64,000 bases of DNA from Streptococcus orisasini (GTDB taxonomy: Bacteria; Bacillota; Bacilli; Lactobacillales; Streptococcaceae): the NCBI RefSeq assembly GCF_001431045.1, contig NZ_BCLE01000030.1, positions 1 to 64,000 of the forward strand. The letters run 5' to 3'. A program made the position numbers and the translations under genes. This document shows, one piece after another, positions 37,643-47,101 of this stretch; the stretch's first letter is position 1; every line of letters begins with the position of its first letter. The notes under the pieces were generated by a model. The model ran no database searches. It worked only from the letters and a program-made list of their open reading frames with translations, and was not told the origin of the DNA.

Positions 37643-39118
37643 ATGACCGCATTACTAGATACTTTTGTTAGCAAAATCATCGAAAACAGTAGCTACACAG
37701 AATTAGATGACATTTATCTCAGAAACCGTATCCTTGCTCTTGTGGGGGAAGATAATGCTCAGCAGGAAACCAGTCAAACGGAACTCATCGCCCTCAAGGA
37801 TGAACTGCTTGAGCTGGCAGTAGCAAATGGTAAGTTGGGCGAATTAGCAGAAGAAAAGGATTGCTTGGGTGCAGAATTGATGAATTTTATTACCCCAATA
37901 CCAAGCCAAGTCAACAAGGAATTCTGGGATACTTATGCAAAATCTCCTCAAAAGGCTATTTCAGATTTCTATAATCTTAGCAAGCGTAATGATTACATCA
38001 AAGTGGCTGCCATTGCTAAAAATATTGCCTTTTCAACGCCTTCAGACTATGGAAATATTGATATCACCATCAATCTGTCAAAACCTGAAAAAGACCCCAA
38101 GGCTATTGCAGCAGCCAGGTCAGCTAAAAGTTCCAGCTACCCTAAATGCCAGCTCTGTCTGGAAAATGAGGGCTATCAAGGCCGTATCAATCACCCGGCG
38201 CGTGCTAACCACCGTATTATTCGCCTGAATTTGGGTGATGAGAAGTGGGGCTTCCAGTATTCACCTTATGCCTACTTCAATGAACACTGTATTTTCCTTA
38301 ACACTGAGCATGTGCCCATGGTTATCAGTCAAGACACATTTAGACAGCTCCTTGATATTGTGGACATTTTCCCCGGTTATTTCGCAGGTTCCAATTCTGA
38401 TTTGCCAATTGTTGGTGGTTCCATTTTGACACACAACCATTATCAGGGCGGTCGTCAGATTTTCCCTATGGAAATAGCAGAGCTGGACAGGGAATTTCAT
38501 TTCAAAGGTTTCCCAGATGTGACAGCGGGCATTGTTAAGTGGCCCATGTCAGTCATCAGACTGCGTGGAGCAGCCAAGCCTCGCTTGGTTGAATTGGCTG
38601 AAATCATTCGTCTAGCTTGGCGCAGCTACTCTGATGTCAGTGTTGGTATTGTGGCCTTTACTGGTGACACGCCGCATCACACGGTTACACCGATTGCCCG
38701 CAGGCGAGATGGCCTTTTTGAACTTGATCTTGTTTTACGTGACAATCACACAAGCGAGAAGTACCCTGACGGGGTTTACCATCCCCACGCTGATGTGCAG
38801 CATATCAAGAAAGAAAATATCGGACTGATTGAGGTTATGGGCTTGGCTATTTTACCACCAAGATTAAAGGACGAATTAGAAGAAGTTGAAAAATACCTCC
38901 TAAACCAGTATAATGAAATGGCAGACTATCACAGGGACTGGGCAGATGCCATTAAGGCAAAATATCCAGATGTGAGTGCAGAAACTGTTTCAGAAATTGT
39001 TAGACAAGCTGTCGGTCAAACCTTTGTCCGTGTTTTGGAAGACGCAGGTGTCTACAAACGCGATGCCAAGGGGCAAGCAGCCTTTATGCGCTTTGTAGAA
39101 AGTGTTGGCATCGAGTAA
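37643..39118 (+). CDS. galT: Galactose-1-phosphate uridylyltransferase, type 2
   Basis: 491 aa, the long Firmicutes type 2 GalT. It exchanges UMP between UDP-glucose and galactose-1-phosphate. The active-site block is [21 protein letters not shown] near 256-276 (HNHYQ); upstream [24 protein letters not shown] carries the family cysteines. ATG 37643 comes 4 nt after the galK stop with AAGGA overlapping that stop. A hairpin and an unusual repeat region separate it from galE. Confidence 0.96.
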   Translation: MTALLDTFVSKIIENSSYTELDDIYLRNRILALVGEDNAQQETSQTELIALKDELLELAVANGKLGELAEEKDCLGAELMNFITPIPSQVNKEFWDTYAKSPQKAISDFYNLSKRNDYIKVAAIAKNIAFSTPSDYGNIDITINLSKPEKDPKAIAAARSAKSSSYPKCQLCLENEGYQGRINHPARANHRIIRLNLGDEKWGFQYSPYAYFNEHCIFLNTEHVPMVISQDTFRQLLDIVDIFPGYFAGSNSDLPIVGGSILTHNHYQGGRQIFPMEIAELDREFHFKGFPDVTAGIVKWPMSVIRLRGAAKPRLVELAEIIRLAWRSYSDVSVGIVAFTGDTPHHTVTPIARRRDGLFELDLVLRDNHTSEKYPDGVYHPHADVQHIKKENIGLIEVMGLAILPPRLKDELEEVEKYLLNQYNEMADYHRDWADAIKAKYPDVSAETVSEIVRQAVGQTFVRVLEDAGVYKRDAKGQAAFMRFVESVGIE

Positions 39119-39492
39119 AAAATGGGGTTACGAGTTTACCTCACTTGAACTCGGCTGCCTTTTTATTGACCTTAGTATAAAAAGAAAAGAAAAAGTTTAA
39201 TTCTGATACCCTATTATCGGAATTGAACCCGCCTAACGCCTGTGCAAAAAGATAAACCTTCCTAGATGTAAATATCTAGGCCAGATTTCTTATTTTTGCT
39301 TTGTGTTTTGGTTCTTTCTAAAATTGGTTTGCACAAGAGGTAAAAATTTAAAGAAAGGATAGGGTTGACTGCGGGTTCATTGCATTTGAACTCAGTCGGA
39401 AAGCCGTGTCAAAAAGATGTCTTGGCTAGAAAATCAGGATTTTCTGCCAAGCCCTTATTTTGACTTTGCTTTCTATCGACCTTAGTATCGTG
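39119..39492. repeat. Three diverged repeat units with two hairpin elements between galT and galE
   Basis: Units anchored on TTGAAC are seen near 39145, 39223 and 39386. Unit 1 ends in GACCTTAGTAT (39168-39178) and unit 3 in the same string (39478-39488). Units 2 and 3 share GCC..GTG(T)CAAAAAGAT and CTTATTTT and each enclose a hairpin of different sequence. Hairpin B: CCTAGAT/ATCTAGG (39261-39280) inside GCAAAAA/TTTTTGC (39244-39299). Hairpin C: CTTGGC/GCCAAG inside GTCAAAA/TTTTGAC and GAAAGC/GCTTTC (39399-39473). No ORF is present. Confidence 0.6.
39131..39166 (+). terminator. Possible terminator/attenuator after galT
   Basis: CGAGTT (39131-39136) pairs with AACTCG (39148-39153), then GCTGCCTTTTTATT. 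Modest stability; may reduce rather than stop reading into galE. Confidence 0.5.
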
Positions 39493-39497
39493 ATGTT

Positions 39498-40493
39498 ATG
39501 GCTATTTTAGTTTTGGGTGGGGCTGGTTATATTGGTTCTCACATGGTTGATCGCCTTATTGAAAAAGGTGAGGAAGAGGTCGTTGTCGTTGATAATTTGG
39601 TGACTGGGCACCGCGCAGCGGTACACCCAGATGCAAAATTCTATCAAGGCGATTTGGCGGATCAGGATTTTATGCGCAAGGTTTTTGCTGAAAATCCTGA
39701 TGTGGATGCGGTGATTCACTTTGCAGCCTATTCTCTCGTTGCAGAGTCCATGGAAAAACCGCTCAAATATTTTGACAACAACACTGCTGGCATGATTAAG
39801 CTTTTGGAAGTCATGAATGAATTTGATGTTAAGTACATTGTCTTTTCATCAACAGCAGCGACCTATGGTATTCCTGATGAACTTCCTATCAAAGAAACTA
39901 CACCGCAGCATCCTATCAATCCTTATGGTGAAAGTAAACTCATGATGGAGACCATTATGAAATGGTCCGACCAAGCCTACGGTATTAAATTTGTGCCGCT
40001 TCGTTATTTCAATGTAGCAGGTGCCAAACCAGACGGTTCTATCGGTGAAGACCACGCTCCTGAGACGCATTTGCTGCCAATCATCTTGCAGGTTGCCCAA
40101 GGTGTGCGTGAGAAAATCATGATTTTTGGTGATGACTACAAGACACCAGATGGTACTAATGTCCGCGACTATGTGCACCCATTTGATTTGGCGGATGCCC
40201 ACCTACTGGCTGTTAACTACCTGCGTGAGGGTAATCCATCAACGGCCTTCAATCTCGGTTCATCAACAGGATTTTCAAATCTGCAAATCCTTGAAGCCGC
40301 TCGTAAGGTGACTGGCAAAGAAATTCCAGCCGAAAAAGCTGACCGCCGCCCTGGTGACCCAGATATACTGGTAGCCAGCTCAGAAAAAGCGCGTGAAATA
40401 CTTGGATGGGAACCGCAGTTTGATGACATTGAAAAAATCATCGCCTCAGCTTGGGCTTGGCATTCAAGCCATCCGAGAGGTTATGATGATTAG
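39498..40493 (+). CDS. galE: UDP-glucose 4-epimerase
   Basis: 331 aa short-chain dehydrogenase-type epimerase interconverting UDP-galactose and UDP-glucose. NAD-binding GGAGYIGSH at 7-15, FSSTAATYG near 117-125 (catalytic Ser/Thr) and the catalytic Tyr-x3-Lys in [11 protein letters not shown] near 147; [13 protein letters not shown] near 224. The Shine-Dalgarno is poor (GTGATG), and a 380-bp repeat region separates it from galT, so its expression may be uncoupled from galKT. Confidence 0.96.
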   Translation: MAILVLGGAGYIGSHMVDRLIEKGEEEVVVVDNLVTGHRAAVHPDAKFYQGDLADQDFMRKVFAENPDVDAVIHFAAYSLVAESMEKPLKYFDNNTAGMIKLLEVMNEFDVKYIVFSSTAATYGIPDELPIKETTPQHPINPYGESKLMMETIMKWSDQAYGIKFVPLRYFNVAGAKPDGSIGEDHAPETHLLPIILQVAQGVREKIMIFGDDYKTPDGTNVRDYVHPFDLADAHLLAVNYLREGNPSTAFNLGSSTGFSNLQILEAARKVTGKEIPAEKADRRPGDPDILVASSEKAREILGWEPQFDDIEKIIASAWAWHSSHPRGYDD

Positions 40494-40515
40494 GAAGAAC
40501 AGCGGTTTTCAATAA

Positions 40516-40605
40516 TAAAAAGAGTAAGACTGACCTTATGTTGACTCTTAAAAGCTAGATTTTTTCCAGCTTAAAGAGTGAGGCTCATTTGTCTTACTCT
40601 TTTTT
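40516..40605 (+). terminator. Large stem-loop terminator after galE
   Basis: AAAAGAGTAAGAC (ending 40530) pairs with GTCTTACTCTTTT (40591-40603) followed by T-run; inside, ACTCTT..AAGCT pairs with AGCTT.AAGAGT. Nearly the whole 90 nt folds into one rod. Confidence 0.85.
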
Positions 40606-40634
40606 TGTTGCAGATTTGCAATAGACACTGACAT

Positions 40635-40692
40635 AAACCAAGCCTATTCTTAAGTTAGATAAAAACATCAGCTTAAGAAATAGGCTTGGTTT
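40635..40692. terminator. Terminator serving msmR (minus strand)
   Basis: AAACCAAGCCTATT.TTAAG (40635-40654) pairs with CTTAAG.AATAGGCTTGGTTT (40672-40692), 19 of 20 pairs. Symmetrical; lies 40 bp after the msmR stop. Confidence 0.85.
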
Positions 40693-40731
40693 TCATATGG
40701 GACAAAACTAATTTTTGGCTTTGATTCGAAA

Positions 40732-41553
40732 TTACATGTGTTCTTTACGGTATTGGCTGGGACTTGTTTGGAAATATTTCTTGAAGGCTTTGCTGAAAGC
40801 AAGCGGATCAGAAAAGCCGACAGAATGTGATATTTCGCTAATGTTTAGCTCAGGATTTTGCAGCAGTTTGGAACTTTTTTCCATTCTGATTTGAAGGATA
40901 TAATCTTTTATTGAGCAGCCAGTCTCTTCCTTGAAAATCTTGTACAGGTAACTGCGGTTCAAATTCATTTTTTCGGCAATTTTAGCTACTCGCAAGGGCT
41001 TATCGTACTGACTGTGAATTATTTTCAAAACCTGGCGGATATAATGTTCGGTTTGCTGGCTGCTGTTAGGATTAGGAAATGCGGTAATGAGGTAGGCTAG
41101 CAGCTGATAAAAATCACTGATAAGCTGTAGTTCACCAGCGGTATTTAAGGGCTGAGTGTTCGAATCAATCAGCCGCAGCAGCTGTTTCAAAATGGGAGAA
41201 TGAATAGAAGAGTGGCAGTAAAAATGATTGAAGAGACTTGTTTGACGCAGGATACTTTCTGTATGTGAACCGCTGAATCCTACCCAGAGGTAGGTCCAAG
41301 GATCGTCGTAATCAGCCTGATAAAAAGTGAGCTTATCTTTGGGAAGTAAAAAAATATCGCCGGTCTTTAGAAGAACGGTTTTTCCATCAACTGTAAAACG
41401 TCCGCAGCCGCTGATGATAAAGTGTAAGACATAATTATGACGAACACTGGGGCCGAAAGAGTACCCGCTATCACAAGCTTCAGCACCATAGTGATCCACA
41501 TTGAGGTCAAAATGGCTGCTGCTAAATTCACTGTAGGCATTTAGAACATTCAT
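40732..41553 (-). CDS. msmR: AraC family activator MsmR of the multiple sugar metabolism operon
   Basis: 273 aa. N-terminal cupin-like sugar-sensing domain (HNYVLHFIISGCGRFTVDG near 38-56; TGDIFLLPKDKLTFYQAD). C-terminal double helix-turn-helix of the AraC type (LRVAKIAEKMNLNRSYLYKIFKEETGC near 188 and ISEISHSVGFSDPLAFSKAFKKYFQTSPSQYR near 240-270). It activates aga-msmEFG-gtfA-msmK in S. mutans in response to alpha-galactosides. Its extended -10 TGGTATAAT (minus, plus 41581-41589) lies in the divergent gap. The start could also be GTG 41565. Confidence 0.9.
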   Translation of the reverse strand: MNVLNAYSEFSSSHFDLNVDHYGAEACDSGYSFGPSVRHNYVLHFIISGCGRFTVDGKTVLLKTGDIFLLPKDKLTFYQADYDDPWTYLWVGFSGSHTESILRQTSLFNHFYCHSSIHSPILKQLLRLIDSNTQPLNTAGELQLISDFYQLLAYLITAFPNPNSSQQTEHYIRQVLKIIHSQYDKPLRVAKIAEKMNLNRSYLYKIFKEETGCSIKDYILQIRMEKSSKLLQNPELNISEISHSVGFSDPLAFSKAFKKYFQTSPSQYRKEHM

Positions 41554-41614
41554 ACTTTTACTCACTTTCTATTAAACAACATTATACCATATAAAGGAAA
41601 CAAAGAACTATTTT

Positions 41615-41639
41615 TTAAAGCGTTTTCAAGTATTATAAT
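41615..41639 (+). promoter_or_regulatory. aga promoter with catabolite-responsive element
   Basis: TTAAAGCGTTTTCAA (41615-41629) matches the CcpA cre consensus on the minus strand with one mismatch. It sits directly upstream of TATAAT (41634-41639), so CcpA bound there would block the promoter in glucose. It also lies just upstream of the msmR promoter. Confidence 0.72.
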
Positions 41640-41665
41640 AATATCATGAAAGGGGAAAACGTTTA

Positions 41666-43828
41666 ATGGGTATTAAAATTGAAGACAATCTTTTTTACAT
41701 ACAAACAAAAAATTCCTCAATGATTATTGAGAGAAGAAATGATGATTTGCTGCTGAAACATTTGGGTAAAAAAATTTCGCAGTATCATTTTTCCAATACA
41801 CTGTCTGAAAAAGATCATGCTTTTTCCGGCAATCCTAGCCCTGATGTTAGAACCTACAGCTATGATACTCAGCGGCAGATAGTAGGGCTCCATGGATTTG
41901 GAGATTTTAGACGGCCTTCTTTTATTATTCAGCATGATAACAATGAGCTGACCCAGTTTAAATTTAAAAAAGCTAGAGTTATCGATGGGATAAGAGAGGC
42001 TAAAGGCTTGCCTAACCCTTATTCTAAAGCAGACTCTGAGACTTTGGAACTTACCCTAGAAGACAGCCTAGCACAGATTGAACTGAAGCTCTACTATACA
42101 GCCTATTCAGATAATGCTACCATTTCAGCTTTTGCCCGTCTGGTAAATCATTCTAAAGAAAGTATTGTTGTGCATCGTGCTCTTTCAGCTATGTTTGATT
42201 TTCCGGCTGACAGTTATGATCTTATCAGTCTTCAAGGAGCTTATGCACGTGAGAAAACCGTTCGTCGGCAACAGGTAGAACAAGGAACTTTTTGTCTTGC
42301 TTCCAACCGCGGTGCATCCGGGCATGCTCAGACACCAGCTCTTGTCCTCTGTCAGCATGAAACTAATGAATATTATGGCGAAGCTTTGGCTCTACAGCTG
42401 ATGTACAGTGGCAATTTTCAGGCTTTTGTTCAAAAAAATCAATTGAATGAGGTGCGGCTGGGTATCGGGCTGAATGATGATAATTTTGCTTGGGAATTAA
42501 AATCTAATGACCATTTTGATACACCAGTTGCACTAATTACCTATAGTGATAAGGGGCTGACAGCTCTGACCCAGGAAAGCCAGCATTTTGTGACGCAGCA
42601 TATTATTCCTTCTAATTTTGCACAGCAGGAGCGTCCAATTCTAATCAATAATTGGGAAGCAACCTATTTTGACTTTAAGAAGGACCAGCTGCTTGAATTG
42701 GCAGATGAAGCCAGCCAATTGGGTATGGAGCTGTTTGTCCTAGATGATGGTTGGTTTGGTCAGCGCTTTGATGATAATCGATCTCTGGGAGATTGGTCTG
42801 TCAATGAAGAAAAATTAGGCGGCAGTTTGTCACAGCTGATTAAAGCCATTCATGAGAAAGGTTTAAAATTTGGCCTTTGGGTGGAACCGGAAATGGTCTC
42901 AGAGGACAGTGACCTTTATAAGGCCCATCCGGATTGGATTATTCAGGCTGAAGGGCGAGGGCATACCTATTCGCGCAATCAGCTGGTACTTAACTATGCC
43001 AATCCTCAGGTAGTAGCTCATATGAAGCATGTCTTTGATGAGCTCTTGACTGACAATGCCATTGATTATATTAAATGGGACTACAATCGCAACATAACGA
43101 ATATCGGTAATGGCTCAACCTATCTGGAAACCCAGATGCAGTCTCACGCCTATATGCTGGGGCTTTATGAACTTGTTAGTTTTTTGACCCAAAGACATCC
43201 TCATGTTTTATTTGAGAGCTGTTCGGGCGGCGGCGGCCGTAATGATTTGGGCATGATGCGCTACTTTCCGCAGGTATGGGCTAGTGACAATACGGACGCC
43301 ATTGCTCGTTTGTCCATTCAATATGGTTCGTCTTATCTCCATCCAACGATTTCTGTTGGAGCGCACGTCTCTGCTGCTCCAAATCACCAGATGGGGCGGC
43401 TAACTCCGCTTGCAACACGCGGTCATGTTGCTATGATGGGAAATCTTGGCTATGAATTGGATCTAACAACCTTATCTGCAAATGAAAAAGGAGAGATTGC
43501 TCAGCAGGTTAAAACCTATAAGCAGATTCGGCCCATTGTCCAATTTGGCAAGCAATATCGGCTCTTAAATCCAAATGAACACTCTAATGAAGCAGCTGTC
43601 CAATTCAATCACGAAAAAGGGATAGTAGTCACTTACGTGCGGATTTTGTCAACCATTGAAAGCATTGAAACAACATTGAAACTAAAAGGTTTGGAGCCAG
43701 ATGCTTTTTATGAACTTGTCGGTGAAGGCAAGATTTATTCGGGAGCAGAGCTCATGTATGCGGGTCTGACCATGACCTTGCCACAAGGAGATTATCTCAG
43801 CCAGCAACTTTACCTAATCAAAAAATAA
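41666..43828 (+). CDS. aga: Alpha-galactosidase, GH36
   Basis: 720 aa, the S. mutans Aga length. It removes terminal alpha-galactose from melibiose, raffinose and stachyose in the cytoplasm. N-terminal beta-sandwich ([21 protein letters not shown]), then TIM barrel with [22 protein letters not shown] near 352-373, catalytic nucleophile Asp in [12 protein letters not shown] near 478, and acid/base Asp in [10 protein letters not shown] near 540. ATG 41666 with AAAGGGG at 9 nt. First gene of the msm operon; it overlaps no neighbour, and msmE follows after 13 nt. Confidence 0.96.
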   Translation: MGIKIEDNLFYIQTKNSSMIIERRNDDLLLKHLGKKISQYHFSNTLSEKDHAFSGNPSPDVRTYSYDTQRQIVGLHGFGDFRRPSFIIQHDNNELTQFKFKKARVIDGIREAKGLPNPYSKADSETLELTLEDSLAQIELKLYYTAYSDNATISAFARLVNHSKESIVVHRALSAMFDFPADSYDLISLQGAYAREKTVRRQQVEQGTFCLASNRGASGHAQTPALVLCQHETNEYYGEALALQLMYSGNFQAFVQKNQLNEVRLGIGLNDDNFAWELKSNDHFDTPVALITYSDKGLTALTQESQHFVTQHIIPSNFAQQERPILINNWEATYFDFKKDQLLELADEASQLGMELFVLDDGWFGQRFDDNRSLGDWSVNEEKLGGSLSQLIKAIHEKGLKFGLWVEPEMVSEDSDLYKAHPDWIIQAEGRGHTYSRNQLVLNYANPQVVAHMKHVFDELLTDNAIDYIKWDYNRNITNIGNGSTYLETQMQSHAYMLGLYELVSFLTQRHPHVLFESCSGGGGRNDLGMMRYFPQVWASDNTDAIARLSIQYGSSYLHPTISVGAHVSAAPNHQMGRLTPLATRGHVAMMGNLGYELDLTTLSANEKGEIAQQVKTYKQIRPIVQFGKQYRLLNPNEHSNEAAVQFNHEKGIVVTYVRILSTIESIETTLKLKGLEPDAFYELVGEGKIYSGAELMYAGLTMTLPQGDYLSQQLYLIKK

Positions 43829-43841
43829 AGGAGGTTATTTG

Positions 43842-45095
43842 ATGAAATGGTATAAAAAAGTCACTTTACTTGCTGTGCTTGTAGTTACAAGCCTAGCCTT
43901 AGCAGCTTGTCAGAGCAGCAGTTCCAAAGGCAGCAAGGTAACGCTTGAGTACTTCAATCAAAAAAAGGAAATGTCGGGTGTCTTAAAAGAGATTGCCAAA
44001 GATTTTGAAAAAGAAAATCCTGATATTCACGTTAAAGTGGTTGATGTTCCAAGTCCTGGAGAAGTTTTAAAATCGCGCATGCTGTCGGGCGATATTCCTG
44101 ATGTTATCAATATTTATCCGCAAAACGTCGACTTTCAGGAGTGGGCCAAGGCCGGTTATTTTGAAGACATGACAAACAAAGCCTATGTCAAAAACATCAA
44201 AAATAATTATGCCAGAAAGTATGCCATTAAAAAGAAAATTTACAATGTTCCTTTGTCAGCCAACGCTTACGGCTTTTTCTACAATAAAACAGCCTTTGAT
44301 AAATTAGGGCTCAAAGTTCCCCAAACTTGGGATGAATTTGAAAAATTGGTTGATACGATTATTCAAAAGAAAGAAACGCCGTTTGCCATTGCTGGCTCTG
44401 AGAGCTGGACGCTTAACGGTTACAATCAGCTAGCCTTTGCCACTGTTGCAGGAAGCGGCAAAGCCGTTAATAATTATTTACGTTTTTCAAAACCTGGTTC
44501 CATCAAAACTAGCGATGCCATCTTAAAAGGAGATTTAAGACGTCTTAATCTGCTGCGTAAAAAGAAGGCCTTGCAAGCTAACTGGCAAGGAGCCAGTTAC
44601 AATGATGCCTTGGTAAGTTTTGCAAAGGGTGATGCCCTGATAACGCCTAATGGTTCTTGGGCACTGCCTATTATTAAACAGCAGGAGCCAAACTTTAAGG
44701 TTGCCACCTTTGCCTTTCCAGGAAAGAAAAAAGGGGAAGAACTGACAGTAGGTGCCGGAGATCTAGCCTTATCGATTTCTTCTAAAACCAAGCATAAAAC
44801 TGAAGCTAATAAATTTGTAGCTTATATGACAAGTGCCAAAGCGATGCAAAAATACTACAACGCTGACGGCTCGCCTGTCGCAGTTAAAGGGGTTAAAGAA
44901 AAGACAAATTCAGAATTAGCTGGGCTCAGCCGTTTGGCCTTCACAGACAAGCATATGGTCTGGCTGGCACAAGATTGGACCAGTGAAAATGATTTCTTTA
45001 CCCTGACGACCAATTACCTTATGACAGGAAACAAAAAGGATTATGCAGATGATTTGAACGCTTTCTTTAATCCTATGAAAGCAGATGTAGATTAA
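43842..45095 (+). CDS. msmE: Multiple sugar ABC transporter, substrate-binding lipoprotein MsmE
   Basis: 417 aa. Lipoprotein signal with lipobox LALAAC and Cys23, then a family 1 extracellular solute-binding fold (VTLEYFNQKKE, PSPGEVLKSRMLSGDIPDVI, YNVPLSANAYGFFYNKTAFDKLG). It binds raffinose, melibiose, isomaltosaccharides and similar sugars at the outer face. ATG 43842 has AAGGAGG at 7 nt, preferred over the adjacent TTG. Followed by the two permease genes. Confidence 0.95.
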   Translation: MKWYKKVTLLAVLVVTSLALAACQSSSSKGSKVTLEYFNQKKEMSGVLKEIAKDFEKENPDIHVKVVDVPSPGEVLKSRMLSGDIPDVINIYPQNVDFQEWAKAGYFEDMTNKAYVKNIKNNYARKYAIKKKIYNVPLSANAYGFFYNKTAFDKLGLKVPQTWDEFEKLVDTIIQKKETPFAIAGSESWTLNGYNQLAFATVAGSGKAVNNYLRFSKPGSIKTSDAILKGDLRRLNLLRKKKALQANWQGASYNDALVSFAKGDALITPNGSWALPIIKQQEPNFKVATFAFPGKKKGEELTVGAGDLALSISSKTKHKTEANKFVAYMTSAKAMQKYYNADGSPVAVKGVKEKTNSELAGLSRLAFTDKHMVWLAQDWTSENDFFTLTTNYLMTGNKKDYADDLNAFFNPMKADVD

Positions 45096-45106
45096 GGGAG
45101 GAAAAG

Positions 45107-45979
45107 ATGAAACTTAGAAAAGTTTTTAATAAATACTGGGGCTGGACATTCTTGATTATTCCTATGATTTTGCAGGCTGTTTTCTTCTATTTTCCCATGG
45201 CGCAGGGAGCTTTTTACAGCCTGACAGATTGGACAGGATTGACCTATAATTTTCACTTTGTCGGTTTGAACAACTATAAGATTTTGGCAACAGACGGCAA
45301 ATTCTTATCAGCTATTGGCTTCACCCTTATTTTGACACTGTGCTTGATTATTGGTGAAATCGGCATCGGTCTCTGGGTAGCAAGGGCTCTTAACTCTAAA
45401 ATTAAGGGCAGAACCTTTTTTAGAGCTTGGTTCTTTTTCCCAGCAGTTCTGTCGGGTCTGACGGTATCTTTGATTTTCAAACAAGTTTTTAACTACGGTC
45501 TGCCTGCTATTGGCAATGCGCTTAATATTGATTTTTTAAAGGTCAGTTTATTAGGAACCAGTGCAGGAGCAGTTTTCTCGGTTATCTTTGTCCTCTTGTG
45601 GCAGGGAGTTGCCATGCCTATTATCATCTTTCTTTCAGGTTTGCAAAGTATTCCCACAGAGATTATTGAAGCTGCTGAAATTGACGGAGCTTCCAGCAGA
45701 CAGATTTTTTGGAGGGTTGAACTGCCTTATTTGCTTCCAAGTATCTCCATGGTATTTATCTTAGCATTAAAGGCCGGTCTAACAGCCTTTGATCAGATTT
45801 TTGCACTGACCAGCGGTGGTCCTAATGATGCGACAACTTCACTGGGACTTTTGGTTTACAATTATGCTTTTAAGAACAATCAATATGGCTATGCCAATGC
45901 CATTGCTCTGGTCTTGTTTGTGATTATTGGCCTTATCTCTGTTTTACAGATTAAGCTTTCCAGAAGATTCGAAATCTAG
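45107..45979 (+). CDS. msmF: Multiple sugar ABC transporter, permease MsmF
   Basis: 290 aa, six transmembrane segments, MalF-like. EAA loop EIIEAAEIDGASSRQIFWRVELPYL near 186-210 contacts the MsmK ATPase. GGGAGG ribosome site 11 nt after msmE. Pairs with MsmG to form the channel. Confidence 0.94.
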   Translation: MKLRKVFNKYWGWTFLIIPMILQAVFFYFPMAQGAFYSLTDWTGLTYNFHFVGLNNYKILATDGKFLSAIGFTLILTLCLIIGEIGIGLWVARALNSKIKGRTFFRAWFFFPAVLSGLTVSLIFKQVFNYGLPAIGNALNIDFLKVSLLGTSAGAVFSVIFVLLWQGVAMPIIIFLSGLQSIPTEIIEAAEIDGASSRQIFWRVELPYLLPSISMVFILALKAGLTAFDQIFALTSGGPNDATTSLGLLVYNYAFKNNQYGYANAIALVLFVIIGLISVLQIKLSRRFEI

Positions 45980-45995
45980 CAGGAGGTTTTCAGTT

Positions 45996-46829
45996 ATGAA
46001 AAAAGAAGAAGCACTTAATAATTTTTGGAAATATGTTCTCCTTGCAGTCGGTGGTTTTCTTATTTTAATCCCTCTGCTGGTGACAGTCTTTAGTTCTTTT
46101 AAGATAACTAAAGACATTATGAATAATTTTTTCTCTTTCCCTAATCCTTTTACCTTGGATAACTATCGGCGGCTCTTGGCAGACGGAATAGGTGGGTATT
46201 TTTGGAATTCAGCGCTTATCACAGTCCTGTCAGTTGTTTTAGTAACGCTGCTTATTCCTGCAGCAGCCTATTCTATTGCCAGAAATATGACACGTCAAAA
46301 GGCTTATGCAATTATGTACAGTCTTTTGATATTAGGCATTTTCGTTCCCTTCCAAGTTATTATGATTCCTATCACTGTTATGATGAATCGACTGGGAATT
46401 GCTAATATGTGGGGGCTTATTCTGCTTTATCTTACCTATGCCATTCCACAAACCCTCTTTCTTTATGTTGGTTATATCAAGATGAGTGTTCCTGATAGTT
46501 TGGATGAAGCTGCAGAGATTGATGGTGCAGATAAGTTTACAACTTATTTTAAAATCATCTTTCCTATGCTAAAACCCATGCATGCAACAACCTTGATTAT
46601 TAATGCTCTGTGGTTTTGGAATGACTTCATGCTGCCGCTCTTAATTTTGAATAAAGATTCAAAAATGTGGACCCTGCCACTCTTTCAGTACAACTACACC
46701 GGTCAGTATTTCAACGACTACGGTCCAAGTTTTGCTTCCTATGTCGTTGGTATCATTACCATTACCATTGTCTACCTCATTTTCCAGAAGAATATCATTT
46801 CTGGTATGAGCAATGGTGCTGTGAAATGA
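45996..46829 (+). CDS. msmG: Multiple sugar ABC transporter, permease MsmG
   Basis: 277 aa, the S. mutans length; six transmembrane segments, MalG-like. EAA loop SLDEAAEIDGADKFTTYFKIIFPML near 167-191. ATG 45996 follows AGGAGG at 9 nt, 17 nt after msmF. The gene ends with a TGA beyond which its reading frame stays open for 45 codons (see the next entry). Confidence 0.94.
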   Translation: MKKEEALNNFWKYVLLAVGGFLILIPLLVTVFSSFKITKDIMNNFFSFPNPFTLDNYRRLLADGIGGYFWNSALITVLSVVLVTLLIPAAAYSIARNMTRQKAYAIMYSLLILGIFVPFQVIMIPITVMMNRLGIANMWGLILLYLTYAIPQTLFLYVGYIKMSVPDSLDEAAEIDGADKFTTYFKIIFPMLKPMHATTLIINALWFWNDFMLPLLILNKDSKMWTLPLFQYNYTGQYFNDYGPSFASYVVGIITITIVYLIFQKNIISGMSNGAVK

Positions 46830-47062
46830 GGCCTAAAAAGTTGGCGATTCAAGCTGACTTATTTTTCAGCAGGTCTTACAGGATTTTCCAAGGCATTTCA
46901 CGATGTCAATGATTTAAGTGCTGCTGATTTGAAACTTCTGGTTGTCGGAGATAGGGCCTTCTGTTGAGGTCTTTATAATCACGAGAAACACTGTCTAGGA
47001 TCTTTTATGAAAAGGCTGATACCTTAAGTCTCAAAGAATAACAGTATCCAAAGAATTATCTA
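46830..47062 (+). pseudogene. Possible gene relic between msmG and gtfA
   Basis: In the msmG frame after its TGA, 45 codons are open to a second TGA at 46965. The translation has protein-like composition (YFSAGLTGFSKAFHDVNDL, then SAADLKLLVVGDRAFC) but is not part of MsmG and has no start. Beyond it the sequence is closed in all frames. It may be the remains of a gene lost from the operon. I do not recognise the parent family. It could instead be chance. Confidence 0.35.
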
Positions 47063-47101
47063 TTGCCACTATTAGAGTTAACTGAAGATGAGGAGTTCAC
47101 T

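Noticed and set aside
39119-39497. CRISPR array between galT and galE
   Set aside because: Repeats are diverged, too few and irregularly spaced; no cas genes anywhere in the window.
41652-41668. Second cre at the aga ribosome site
   Set aside because: GAAAACGTTT lacks the flanking TG and CA; likely chance.
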